From: Burkholderiales bacterium Ga0077543
Lineage (GTDB): Bacteria > Pseudomonadota > Gammaproteobacteria > Burkholderiales > Burkholderiaceae_C
Direction: 5' to 3'
Assembly (NCBI GenBank): GCA_001464055.1
Contig: LNET01000043.1
Coordinates: forward strand, 1 to 62,238
DNA: 62,238 bases
Shown here: positions 26,509 through 34,823 of the stretch, one piece after another
Layout of the letters: each line of letters opens with the position of its first letter
How positions within the stretch are numbered: the stretch's first letter is position 1
Program-made: the position numbers and the translations under genes
The notes under the pieces: generated by a model
Told to the model about the DNA's origin: nothing
The model's input: the letters and a program-made list of their open reading frames with translations, nothing else
The model's database searches: none

Positions 26509-27327
26509 ATGACCCCGTTCAGCTTGTTCTCAGCCGGCATCGCTCTCTCGGTGGCCTTGTTTGCCGCCCCGGTCGCCGCCCAGACCACCTGGAATTTCGG
26601 CGATCACCAGAACTGCGACATCACCGGCTCGACGAGCGCGCTGAACTGCACGGTCGGTGTCAACAACACGCTGAGGACCGAGGGCTATGCCGCGGCCACG
26701 GGTGGTCAGTATGTGCGCGGCACGCTCACCAACCAGGGTGGCTCGGGTCTGGGCTTCACGGCTCCGGGTGAAAGCGCGGGTTCGCCGCAGCACGGCATCG
26801 ACAACAACAGCAGCCATGAACTGCTGCTGCTGAACTTCGGTTTCAACCAGGTCGTGATCACGGGCGCGGCGACCGGCTGGTCGCAGCAGGACACCGACAT
26901 CAGCCTGCTGCGCTGGATCGGCGGCCCGGCCGGCCCGTCCTTGACCAGCACCGCCAACATGTCGACTTCCGGTCTGGTGGCTGCCGGCTGGTCGCTGGTG
27001 GGAAGCGCCGACGTCGACGGAGCTGCCAACACAAGCGGCAGCTTCGGTTCGCGCAGCATGGCCACGGGCCTGGCCCCGACGGCTGCCAACAGCAGCAGCT
27101 GGTGGATCATCAGCTCGTACTTCGGCGCCAATGTCGGCAACCTGGACCGCGGCAACGACTACTTCAAGCTCCTGGCCGTGCACAGCACCTGCGTGTCGAA
27201 CAACCTCGGTGGCGACTGCTACACGACGACTCGCGGCGAAGTGCCCGAGCCGGCGTCGCTGGCCCTCGTGGGCTTGGCGCTGGCAGGTCTGGCGGTCAGC
27301 TCGCGGCGCCGCAAGACCGCGGCCTGA
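26509..27327 (+). CDS. PEP-CTERM sorted exported protein
   Basis: A 272-residue protein with signal peptide (ends near APVAAQ), a middle rich in Asn, Ser, Thr and Gly, and a C-terminal PEP-CTERM tail: EVPEPASLALVGLALAGLA then SSRRRK. The tail is recognised by exosortase. Paired Cys occur at both ends of the mature part (HQNCDIT, LNCTVG, STCVSN, GDCYTT). It probably is a surface or matrix protein. The ATG at 26509 follows GGAAAG. A terminator follows the gene. Confidence 0.92.
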   Translation: MTPFSLFSAGIALSVALFAAPVAAQTTWNFGDHQNCDITGSTSALNCTVGVNNTLRTEGYAAATGGQYVRGTLTNQGGSGLGFTAPGESAGSPQHGIDNNSSHELLLLNFGFNQVVITGAATGWSQQDTDISLLRWIGGPAGPSLTSTANMSTSGLVAAGWSLVGSADVDGAANTSGSFGSRSMATGLAPTAANSSSWWIISSYFGANVGNLDRGNDYFKLLAVHSTCVSNNLGGDCYTTTRGEVPEPASLALVGLALAGLAVSSRRRKTAA

Positions 27328-27362
27328 GCCACAGCGGCCAGGCGCGCGCCGCTCCAAGCACA

Positions 27363-27386
27363 AGCCGGTCAAGCGACCGGCTTTTT
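27363..27386 (+). terminator. Intrinsic terminator of the PEP-CTERM gene
   Basis: AGCCGGTC, loop AAGC, GACCGGCT followed by T residues: an 8-base stem with a T-tract, 36 bases after the stop. It overlaps the last codons of the convergent HDOD gene. Confidence 0.85.
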
Positions 27387-28691
27387 GCTGTCCGGGCTGT
27401 CTGCCAAGGCGGCGGCCCAGGCCCAGGCTGTCTCGGCCTGGGTCTGCACCGCCTCGATGCCACCCCAGCGCTGCGCCAGGGTCTCGGCGCTGGCGCCGTC
27501 CTCGGCCTCCAGCGCCAGTGCCATCTGCAGGTAGGGCGCCCACGGTCCCTGGTCCTGCAGCAGCGCCTGACTGGCGGATTCGCCCAGACGCAGTGGCGCC
27601 AGGGCCTGGGCCAGGGGCGTTTCGAGCAGGGCCTCGAGCATCGAGAACAGCCCCAGGCTGAACAGCGCCTCGGGCACGGGTTCACCGCCCGCGCGGGCCA
27701 GCAGTTCCAGCAGCCGCCCGCGGGCCAGCGCCTGTTCCTGCAGTGCCGCTGCGGCCTGGCGGCTGGCGGCACTGCTCAGCAGCAGCATCGACAGCCAGCG
27801 CGACAGTTCCTGCCGCCCCAGCAGCAGCACCGCCTGCTCGACCGACTCGACGCTGCGCGACAGACCCAGCGCCGGGCTGTTCGCGTAACGAAGCAACCGG
27901 TAGGACAAGGCGACGTCTGCGCGTACGGCGTCGGCCAGCACCGCGGTGTCGCGGTTCAGCGCCAGATGGTTCATCAGTTCGCAGATGCGGTGGGCGGCGG
28001 CGCTGACCGGCTTGTGCGAGGCGCTGCGGCGCCGGCCGAGCTGACCGCCGGCCAGGGTGCAACCGGCGCGCAGCACACGTTCGATGTCGTCGACTGCCGT
28101 CAGCCCGGTGGCCACCAGCGGCAGGCGGGGCCTGGCCTCTTGCCAACGCTGCACCGACAGCAGCACCGTGTCGGCGTCGTCGCCGTGGGCGTGCAGCCAG
28201 GCGAAGTCGGCCGCCGGGGCTTCGGCCGGCGGGCCGTCGGGTACGCCCAGCCGAACCCCGCGAGCGCGCAGCCCAGCCGCCACCTCGGCCGGCAACTCGG
28301 CCAGGTCGGGCACGCACAGCCAGGCGCCAGTTGGCGCCTGCTCGGCCAGCGCCGGGCGCGACAGGGCCGAGGCCGAGACCTCGGCCAGGGCATGCCGGCC
28401 TTGCGCCAGGGCCGGCCGCATGGCCCACAGCAACAGGCCCTGATGGGCAACCTGGGCAGTGAGGTCCTCACGCGCTGCCAGACGCCGGGCCATGGCCGGT
28501 GGCAGCTGGAATTCAAAGCCGGCCACGCGTCCGCGTGTTCCCACCAGAGGGCGCTGCAGGCCGAAACCAGCGGTCGCGGCTGCCGCGGCGGACGGGTTTG
28601 CAGCGGCGACCGGCCCGCTGGCCGGATCGGCCTGGCGGGCCGGCGGCGCTGGCGGTGCGCCGCCGATCAGTTGCCGAAGCCAGGCGAACAT
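27369..28691 (-). CDS. HDOD-domain protein with degenerate EAL-like N-terminus (YuxH type)
   Basis: A 440-residue protein. After an Ala/Pro-rich linker (residues 12-40), a region corresponding to an EAL domain starts at FGLQRPLVGTRGRVAGFEFQL; the catalytic E-A-L/E-x-L-x-R residues are not present, so it is not an active c-di-GMP phosphodiesterase. The HDOD domain follows from about residue 225 (ALNRDTAVLADAVRADVALSYRLLRYANSPA). Family members work in signalling; its target is unknown. Its first 23 bases overlap the 3' end of the upstream gene. Confidence 0.83.
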   Translation of the reverse strand: MFAWLRQLIGGAPPAPPARQADPASGPVAAANPSAAAAATAGFGLQRPLVGTRGRVAGFEFQLPPAMARRLAAREDLTAQVAHQGLLLWAMRPALAQGRHALAEVSASALSRPALAEQAPTGAWLCVPDLAELPAEVAAGLRARGVRLGVPDGPPAEAPAADFAWLHAHGDDADTVLLSVQRWQEARPRLPLVATGLTAVDDIERVLRAGCTLAGGQLGRRRSASHKPVSAAAHRICELMNHLALNRDTAVLADAVRADVALSYRLLRYANSPALGLSRSVESVEQAVLLLGRQELSRWLSMLLLSSAASRQAAAALQEQALARGRLLELLARAGGEPVPEALFSLGLFSMLEALLETPLAQALAPLRLGESASQALLQDQGPWAPYLQMALALEAEDGASAETLAQRWGGIEAVQTQAETAWAWAAALADSPDSKKPVA

Positions 28692-29464
28692 GGTGAGGTG
28701 TTCGGGGATGCAGTCATGCGCGGGCAAGGCTCCGGTTGCAGTGCGGGCTGGCTGGGGTCGGCTTCGAGCGCGAACGCGGGGTCGGGTGCGCTGCGCGCCA
28801 GAGCCATCCACACGGCGAAGGGCAGCCGCATCGGCCGACGCGGGGCCGGGCGGGCCACGCTCAGGCCCTCATCGCCCGCCATCATCACGCCGAATTCCGA
28901 CGGGACTTCCTCGGGGCTGGCGATGCCTTCGCGCAGCACGTACCAGCACTGGCTCGACAGCGCGCGATAGGCCGCGCCCTTGGCCGGCGAGCGCAGGTCG
29001 GACAGCAAGTCGGCGCGACTGACCTTGATCTCGTGGGCCACCGGTTCGGTCTGGTCTTCAAGCGTGGTGTGGCGGATCGAATAGACGTCGGGCCGGGCCA
29101 TGGCCCAGGTCGTCCCTTCCTCGTTGCCGGCGTCGGCTGTGCCTGCGGGCAGCGCTGCCCGCAGGGCCAGCCCGCGCCAGACGACACGGCCCGCGTGGTG
29201 CATCTCGCGCGCCACGCACGCCACCAGCGCTTCGTGTGCGTCCAGCGCCGCCTGAGCGCGCCGGCGCGCGGCGGCCAGCAACTGCAGGCCAGCGTCGGTC
29301 ACGAACAGGGTCTCGCGCCCGGCCGCGTCCCAGCGCCGCTGCAGCAGGCCGGCCGCGAGCAGATCGAGCTCGATCGCATCGTGACAGGGCCAACCGGCCG
29401 AACGCCAGACCTCGCGCAGCCGGCGTCGCTGCGCTGCGGCCTGGCCGGCTTGCCCAGTTGCCAC
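28667..29464 (-). CDS. Conserved protein with PD-(D/E)XK nuclease-like core (MmcB-like)
   Basis: A 265-residue protein, GTG start with AAGGG upstream. An N-terminal winged-helix-like part (about 12-65) precedes a core with Asp126 in RPDVYSI and Glu145/Lys147 in HEIKVSR, the D...ExK layout of PD-(D/E)XK nucleases and of MmcB-type repair proteins. ADLLSDLRSP and SQCWYVLREGI follow. Assignment is by motif only. The C-terminal 50 residues are Pro-rich and unconserved. It overlaps the HDOD gene by 25 bases. Confidence 0.7.
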   Translation of the reverse strand: MATGQAGQAAAQRRRLREVWRSAGWPCHDAIELDLLAAGLLQRRWDAAGRETLFVTDAGLQLLAAARRRAQAALDAHEALVACVAREMHHAGRVVWRGLALRAALPAGTADAGNEEGTTWAMARPDVYSIRHTTLEDQTEPVAHEIKVSRADLLSDLRSPAKGAAYRALSSQCWYVLREGIASPEEVPSEFGVMMAGDEGLSVARPAPRRPMRLPFAVWMALARSAPDPAFALEADPSQPALQPEPCPRMTASPNTSPCSPGFGN

Positions 29465-29477
29465 TTGTGCGGCCCTT

Positions 29478-29759
29478 TCAGTCGGTGACTTTCACGCCTT
29501 TCCAGAACGCCACGCGGCCGCGGATGTCCGCGGCCGCGTCCTTGGGGTCGGGATAGAACCAGATGGCGTCGGGGTTGGCGTCGCCGTCGACGAACAGCGT
29601 CAGGTAGCTGGCCTGCCCCTTCCAGGAGCACATCGTGTGGGTGTTGCTGGGCAGGGTGAATTCGCGCTTGAGCGAGTCGGCGGGAAAGTAGTGGTTGCCT
29701 TCGACGACGACGGTGTCGTCGCTTTCGGCCACCACGGTGCCGTTCCAGATGGCTTTCAT
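29478..29759 (-). CDS. DUF427 domain protein
   Basis: A 93-residue protein of the DUF427 family: MKAIWNGTVVAESDDTVVVEGNHYFP, then CSWKGQASYLTL and AIWFYPDPK are the conserved blocks. It folds as a small beta barrel; function unknown. ATG with GGAGC upstream. Probably co-transcribed with the egtB-like gene, with 57 bases between them. Confidence 0.92.
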   Translation of the reverse strand: MKAIWNGTVVAESDDTVVVEGNHYFPADSLKREFTLPSNTHTMCSWKGQASYLTLFVDGDANPDAIWFYPDPKDAAADIRGRVAFWKGVKVTD

Positions 29760-29816
29760 GGGCCTGCTCCTGATGTTGTTCGCTGGGGGGTGATTCTGCC
29801 GTTGCCGGCCCGCGCT

Positions 29817-31088
29817 TCAGACTCCGCCATCGCGGGCCAGTCTCAGGCCGGCGAACTGCCAGCGCGCGGCCGGCGGAAAGAAGTTGCGGTAACTGTGGCG
29901 GGCGTGCCCTGGCGGGGTGGCCAGGCTGCTGCCGCGCAGCACGATCTGCCCGACCATGAACTTGCCGTTGTATTCACCCACCGCACCGGCCCAGGGGCGA
30001 AAGCGTGGGTAGGGGTCATAGGATGACCGGGTCCATTGCCAGACCCGCCCGTGCAGGTCGCTGAAGCCGCCGGGTGCAGCCGCTTCGCGTTCAGCAGCGG
30101 CCTCCCATTCGAATTCTGTCGGCAGGCGCGCGCCTGCCCATTCCGCATAGGCCGCCGCTTCGAAGAAGCTGAGGTGGCATGCCGGGGCAGCTGCCTGCCA
30201 GGGCTGCAGACCGTGCAGGCCATAGACGCCAGACGGTGCCTTCGCCGGGGCGGCCGGGTCCAGCTGCCAGTACAGCGGCGCCCGCCAGCCCTGGGCCTGC
30301 ACCTGCGCCCAGCCTTCGCTCAGCCACAGTGCCGGGCGGCCGTAGCCGCCGTCCTGCATGAACTGCAGGAACTCGCCATTCGTCACCAAGCCCCGTGCCA
30401 GTGCATGTGGCTGCAGCAGCACACGGTGGCGCGGTGTCTCGTTGTCGAAGGCGAAGCCGGCGCCGGCGCGATGGCCGACTTCGGTCTCACCACCCGGGTG
30501 GGGAGACCAGCCGCTCAACGCCGGCGGAGCCTGGGGCGACGCACCAGGTTGCCAGGCCGGCAGCAGCGGGTTCTGTGCGAAGGCATGCAGCATGTCGGTG
30601 AGCAGCAGCTCCTGGTGCTGCTGTTCGTGCTGCAGGCCCAGTTCCAGCAAGGGTGCTGCGGCGGCGTATGCATCAGTGTCAGCCTGGGCCATGAAGTCGG
30701 CCAGCGCCTGGTCGATGGCGCTGCGATAGGCCAGCACCTCGTCAGCCGAGGGTCGGCTGAGCAGTCCGCGCTGCGGTCGCGGGTGGCGCGGGCCCAGGGA
30801 TTCGTAGTACGAATTGAAGAGAGGCAGCCACTGCGGGTTGAACGGCGCGTAGCCCGGCGCGTGCGCCAGCAGCACCACGGTTTCGAAGAACCAGGTGGTG
30901 TGCGCCAGATGCCACTTCGTGGGGCTGGCATCGGGCATGGACTGCAGGCTCATGTCTTCGGCCGAGAGCGTGGCCGCCAGCACTCGCGTGTGCTGGCGTA
31001 CGGCGGCCAGTCGTTCACGCAGGACGGCCCGCTCGGGCGGGGGAGTCATAGGGGTCATGCCGGCTTTGAATCGAGCACTAAAGTTCAT
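29817..31088 (-). CDS. egtB: EgtB-type ergothioneine sulfoxide synthase
   Basis: A 423-residue non-heme iron enzyme. The DinB-like N-terminal domain carries the iron ligands: SPTKWHLAHTTWFFE and LQHEQQHQELLLTDM. The C-terminal FGE-sulfatase domain runs through LPTEFEWEAAAE, GRVWQWTRSSYDPYP and the final RNFFPPAARWQFAGLRLA. EgtB joins hergol-type histidine betaine to Cys or gamma-Glu-Cys. The partner methyltransferase EgtD is not in the window. ATG 31088 was used; ATG 31058 is possible. Confidence 0.9.
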   Translation of the reverse strand: MNFSARFKAGMTPMTPPPERAVLRERLAAVRQHTRVLAATLSAEDMSLQSMPDASPTKWHLAHTTWFFETVVLLAHAPGYAPFNPQWLPLFNSYYESLGPRHPRPQRGLLSRPSADEVLAYRSAIDQALADFMAQADTDAYAAAAPLLELGLQHEQQHQELLLTDMLHAFAQNPLLPAWQPGASPQAPPALSGWSPHPGGETEVGHRAGAGFAFDNETPRHRVLLQPHALARGLVTNGEFLQFMQDGGYGRPALWLSEGWAQVQAQGWRAPLYWQLDPAAPAKAPSGVYGLHGLQPWQAAAPACHLSFFEAAAYAEWAGARLPTEFEWEAAAEREAAAPGGFSDLHGRVWQWTRSSYDPYPRFRPWAGAVGEYNGKFMVGQIVLRGSSLATPPGHARHSYRNFFPPAARWQFAGLRLARDGGV

Positions 31089-31127
31089 TGAACAGCGGCC
31101 CAGCTTACAGGGCCTAAGCTTCGAAAC

Positions 31128-31982
31128 ATGAATGCTCCATCACAAGCCCGCAGCGTCGAACGCCTGGTGCAGGGACAGGCCACCAGCGACGGCGCCGGCG
31201 TCAGGCTCACGCGGCTGCTGACGCAAGACCTTCAGCGCCGGCTCGACCCCTTCCTGATGCTCGACGCGTTCGGCACCGACAACCCTGGCGACTACATCGG
31301 CGGCTTCCCCGATCACCCGCACCGCGGCTTCGAGACCGTCACCTACATGCTGCAGGGTCGCCTGCGCCACAAGGACAGCGCCGGCAATGAAGGCGTGCTG
31401 GCCCCGGGGGGCGTGCAGTGGATGACCGCCGGCCGCGGCGTCATCCACAGCGAGATGCCGGAACAGCAGGACGGCGCGATGGAAGGCTTCCAGCTCTGGC
31501 TGAACCTGCCGGCGCGCGACAAGATGCGCGCGCCCTGGTACCGCGACATCAGCGCCGCCGAGGTGCCGGAATGGCGCAGCGAGGGCGTGCTGGTGCGCGT
31601 GATCGCAGGGTTTGCCCATGACGTGGCTGGCGCGGTCCGGCGCGAAGCCACCGAACCCCTGTATCTGGACGTGCACCTGCAGCCCGAAGCCCGTTTCGAG
31701 CAAGCGCTGCCCGCCAGCCACAACGCCTTCCTGTACGTCTATCGCGGCGACATGGTGCTGGTGGGCGCCACCGCGGTGCGTCGACAGCGCATGGCCATCC
31801 TGGCCAACACCCCGGGCAGCGACCGGGTGGTGGTCACTGCCGGCGCTGCCGGCGCGCGGCTGATCCTGGTCGCGGGGCGGCCGCTGGGCGAGCCCATCGC
31901 CCAGCACGGCCCGTTCGTGATGAACACCCGCGACGAACTGGTGCAGGCAGTGGCGGACTTCAACGCCGGCCGGTTGGCCTGA
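31128..31982 (+). CDS. Pirin-family protein
   Basis: A 284-residue bicupin. The N-terminal metal site reads GFPDHPHRGFETVTYML (two His) plus WMTAGRGVIHSEMP (His and Glu), matching iron-binding pirins with quercetinase-like activity. Residues about 175-270 form the second cupin. Divergent from egtB with 39 bases between the starts. Physiological substrate unknown. Confidence 0.93.
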   Translation: MNAPSQARSVERLVQGQATSDGAGVRLTRLLTQDLQRRLDPFLMLDAFGTDNPGDYIGGFPDHPHRGFETVTYMLQGRLRHKDSAGNEGVLAPGGVQWMTAGRGVIHSEMPEQQDGAMEGFQLWLNLPARDKMRAPWYRDISAAEVPEWRSEGVLVRVIAGFAHDVAGAVRREATEPLYLDVHLQPEARFEQALPASHNAFLYVYRGDMVLVGATAVRRQRMAILANTPGSDRVVVTAGAAGARLILVAGRPLGEPIAQHGPFVMNTRDELVQAVADFNAGRLA

Positions 31983-32003
31983 GGGGCCAACGCGCGGCGC
32001 CTG

Positions 32004-32513
32004 CTACTTGCGCAGCGGAATCACCGTGTTCCGGTCCACCGGCACGGCAGTCACGCTGTTCTGCGGCGACCCCTCGATGACGCGGTCGGAATAGGTCAGG
32101 TAGACCAGGGTGTTGCGCGGGGCATCGACCATGCGCACCACTCGCAGCTTCTTGAAGACCAGCGAGATGCGCTCGCTGTACATCTCTTCTTGCTTCGGCA
32201 CGGGTTTGGGGAAGGCGATGGGCCCGGTCTGGCGGCAGGCGATCGAGGCTTCGGACTTGTCCTCGGCCAGGCCGAGCCCGCCCTTGATGCCGCCGGTCCT
32301 GGCGCGCGACACATAGCAGGTGACGCCGCGCACGCCGGGGTCGTCGTAGGCCTCGACGACGATCTTGTGGTCGGGGCCGATGAACTTGAAGACGGTGTCG
32401 ACCTCGCCCACGACCTCGCCTGCCAGCAAGGCGCCGGGCAGGCCGGCCGCCAGGAAGAGCAGCGCCAGGGTGCTGACGCGGCGGTGAAGGGGCTTCTGGG
32501 CCAGGGGGAACAT
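32004..32513 (-). CDS. creA: CreA-family exported protein
   Basis: About 169 residues. The signal peptide ends near GALLAGE. The mature part [39 protein letters not shown] and [12 protein letters not shown] are the conserved CreA blocks, with the two Cys. Function unknown in spite of wide conservation. The ATG at 32513 follows GGAG; a TTG two codons earlier is unlikely. Confidence 0.92.
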   Translation of the reverse strand: MFPLAQKPLHRRVSTLALLFLAAGLPGALLAGEVVGEVDTVFKFIGPDHKIVVEAYDDPGVRGVTCYVSRARTGGIKGGLGLAEDKSEASIACRQTGPIAFPKPVPKQEEMYSERISLVFKKLRVVRMVDAPRNTLVYLTYSDRVIEGSPQNSVTAVPVDRNTVIPLRK

Positions 32514-32558
32514 GGGCAACTCCGGGTTGGACGGACAGAACCCGGATGATGCACAGCC

Positions 32559-32747
32559 CTAAGCGTGTGGTGCATGGCCAGCCAGATGCCAGATCAGCCA
32601 GACGTCGAGCGCCATCTCGTTGGCCACCCGGTCGGGGCTGTCGTGTTCGGTGATCGACAGGCCGGTTCGCAATTCATGGCTGCTGTCGAACCAGCCGCAG
32701 CTTCGCGGGTTGTCGTCGTCGGCTTCAGGCGCGGGGGGCGTTGGCAT
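32559..32747 (-). CDS. Small conserved hypothetical protein
   Basis: A 62-residue acidic protein with a GGAG ribosome-binding site 7 bases upstream of ATG 32747. The pattern SCGWFDSSHELRTGLSITEHD followed by a Trp-rich end (ALDVWLIWHLAG) has been seen as a small family in Burkholderiales, from memory rather than a search. No function can be given. Confidence 0.7.
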   Translation of the reverse strand: MPTPPAPEADDDNPRSCGWFDSSHELRTGLSITEHDSPDRVANEMALDVWLIWHLAGHAPHA

Positions 32748-32849
32748 GGGGCACTCCTGGCAAGTGCCGCCATCGTCGGCGCCTGGGCACGGCCTGCACA
32801 TCGCCAGGAAGTCGGCCCCGGGTGGGCCCACCCGGGGCCCCCGCCGGGG

Positions 32850-33428
32850 TCACCCGAAAGGTCGCACCCCAATCCAGGCGGCGTGGGCCCAGAACGCGAA
32901 TCCCGCCCAGGCTGCCAGCCCTGCCACCACCGTGACCAGGGTCATCAGGAGCCGACCCGGCGGGTACTGCGTGCCGGCAGCGCGGTCACGGCCGCGGGCG
33001 GCGCGGAAGCTCAGCACCGCCCAGACCAGGAAGCCGCCGAACAGCAGCAGGTCGGCCAGCGTGTTGTTGGCCAGCAGGTGTGAAAACGCCCAGATCTTCA
33101 CCCCCAGCACCATCGGGTGACGCAACCGCGCCTTGATGCCATTGCCCGGCACATAAGCGGCGGCCAGCAGCACGAAGGCAGGCAGGGTCAGCAAGGCGGC
33201 GAGATGGCGCGTCCAGGTGGGCGAGGCCCACAGCACGACCGGATCCTGGCGCGCTGCGCCGTAGCCCCAGATCAGCAGCACGAAGCCCAGCAACGAGACC
33301 ACCGTGTACAGGCCCTTCCAGGTGTTGGCGCCCCGTTCGGCGATGAAGCGGGTGCGCCAGCCATCGGCGAACACTCGGGTCGAGTGGATGCCGAGGAAGA
33401 GCACGAGGCCGAGGATGAGCAAGGTCAT
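32850..33428 (-). CDS. NnrU-family membrane protein
   Basis: A 192-residue protein with five or six predicted helices. Family blocks: LGIHSTRVFADGWR at the start, WKGLYTVVSLLGFVLLIWGYG, and GNGIKARLRHPMVLGVKIWAFSHLLANN with the conserved RHP. NnrU was named for nitric-oxide/nitrite metabolism in denitrifiers; no denitrification genes are nearby. Divergent from the MaoC-SDR pair. Confidence 0.93.
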   Translation of the reverse strand: MTLLILGLVLFLGIHSTRVFADGWRTRFIAERGANTWKGLYTVVSLLGFVLLIWGYGAARQDPVVLWASPTWTRHLAALLTLPAFVLLAAAYVPGNGIKARLRHPMVLGVKIWAFSHLLANNTLADLLLFGGFLVWAVLSFRAARGRDRAAGTQYPPGRLLMTLVTVVAGLAAWAGFAFWAHAAWIGVRPFG

Positions 33429-33509
33429 GGCGTTGGCGGGTCCGGTCGATGGAGGGGTGATCGCAGGCGGGCGGATTGTCGCGCCTGCGCGGCCGCTATC
33501 CTGCGAAGA

Positions 33510-34007
33510 ATGAGCTTGTCCCCCGACGCCGACCGTTTGTTGCCGCGCAGCAGCCCCCGCCTGTTCTGGGAAGACTTTCCCGCCGGATGCCGCATGGAAT
33601 TTGGCGCGACGCCAGTGACGCGCGACGCGGTGCTGGCCTTCGCCCGCGAGTTCGACCCCCAGCCCTTCCACCTGGACGACGAAGCCGCAGCGGCCTCGCT
33701 GTTCGGTCGGCTGTCGGCGAGTGGCTGGCACACCTGCGCCATGGCCATGCGCATGATGTGCGACGAATACCTGCTGGACTCGGCCAGCCTGGGCTCGCCC
33801 GGCATCGACAGCCTGCGCTGGCTGAAACCCGTCTACCCCGGCGACACGCTGCGCATGGCGATGGACGTGCTGGATGCGCGGCCGATGAGCAGCAAACCCC
33901 ACGTCGGCCTGGTGCGCAGCCGCTGGCAGCTGAACAACCAGCACGGCGAGCCGGTGCTCACGATGGAGGGCTGGGGCATGTTCCGGCGCCGCCATGTCCC
34001 GGCCTGA
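33510..34007 (+). CDS. MaoC-like hydratase
   Basis: A 165-residue hotdog-fold protein. VLAFAREFDPQPFHLDDEAA corresponds to the (R)-specific enoyl hydratase motif with the active-site Asp and His. Next come LFGRLSASGWHTCAMAMRMM and the late KPVYPGDTLRM. It likely hydrates an enoyl-CoA. It overlaps the SDR start by 14 bases, implying linked functions. Confidence 0.9.
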   Translation: MSLSPDADRLLPRSSPRLFWEDFPAGCRMEFGATPVTRDAVLAFAREFDPQPFHLDDEAAAASLFGRLSASGWHTCAMAMRMMCDEYLLDSASLGSPGIDSLRWLKPVYPGDTLRMAMDVLDARPMSSKPHVGLVRSRWQLNNQHGEPVLTMEGWGMFRRRHVPA

Positions 34008-34734
34008 GGGCGCGCCGCTGCTGGCCAGCCTGCCCGCCGGCTATCGGGCCCTGGTGGTCGGTGCGCGCGGCGCCATCGGCTCGGCCCTGGTCGACACCCT
34101 GCGCACCGACCAGCGCTGCGGCGGCGTGCTGGCCCTGTCGCGCGAACCGGGCCGCCAGGGCGAACCCGCCATCGACTTCAACGACCCCGCCAGCATCGCC
34201 GCAGCCGCCCTGCAGCTGCGGCCGCAGGCGCCGTTCCATCTGGTCGTGTGCGCCACGGGCGCGCTGCACGTGGCGGGCCGTGCACCCGAAAAACGCCTGG
34301 CCGACCTGGACGCGGCGACGCTGGCCCAGGCCTTCAGCATCAACGCCATCGGGCCGGCCTTGCTGATCCAGCAACTGCACGAACTGCTGCCCTTGCGTGA
34401 ACGCGCGTTGCTGGGCGTGCTGTCGGCCCGCGTGGGCAGCATCGGCGACAACCGCAAGGGTGGCTGGTACAGCTACCGCGCGAGCAAGGCCGCGCTGAAC
34501 ATGCTGTTGCGCACGGCGGCCATCGAGGTGGCGCGGCGACGGCCGCTGGCGGTGCTGGTGGCCCTGCACCCGGGGACGGTGGCGTCGCCCCTGTCGGCGC
34601 CCATCATCGGCGACGCCGATGCAGCCACGCCGGCACAGGCGGCGCGAAACCTGCTTGCCGTGCTCGATGCCTTGCCGGCCGAGGGCGCCAGCGGCACGTT
34701 CCACGCCTGGGACGGCAGCCCAATCCCCTGGTAG
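33994..34734 (+). CDS. Short-chain dehydrogenase (C-factor/CsgA-type)
   Basis: A 246-residue SDR. The cofactor loop is ALVVGARGAIGSAL rather than TGxxxGxG; active-site Tyr-Lys in YSYRASKAALNML; SARVGSIGDNRKGG upstream holds the Ser. This pattern fits the CsgA/C-factor-like SDR subgroup. It probably works with the overlapping MaoC-like hydratase on an unknown acyl substrate. Confidence 0.85.
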   Translation: MSRPEGAPLLASLPAGYRALVVGARGAIGSALVDTLRTDQRCGGVLALSREPGRQGEPAIDFNDPASIAAAALQLRPQAPFHLVVCATGALHVAGRAPEKRLADLDAATLAQAFSINAIGPALLIQQLHELLPLRERALLGVLSARVGSIGDNRKGGWYSYRASKAALNMLLRTAAIEVARRRPLAVLVALHPGTVASPLSAPIIGDADAATPAQAARNLLAVLDALPAEGASGTFHAWDGSPIPW

Positions 34735-34823
34735 TCCTGGGTCGGCCAAAATGCCGGCCGGCGCGTTAGCGCAGATCGGTCCCCTGTCCCTCCACTTTCG
34801 TCCACCTTCCACGAAGGCTTGCC

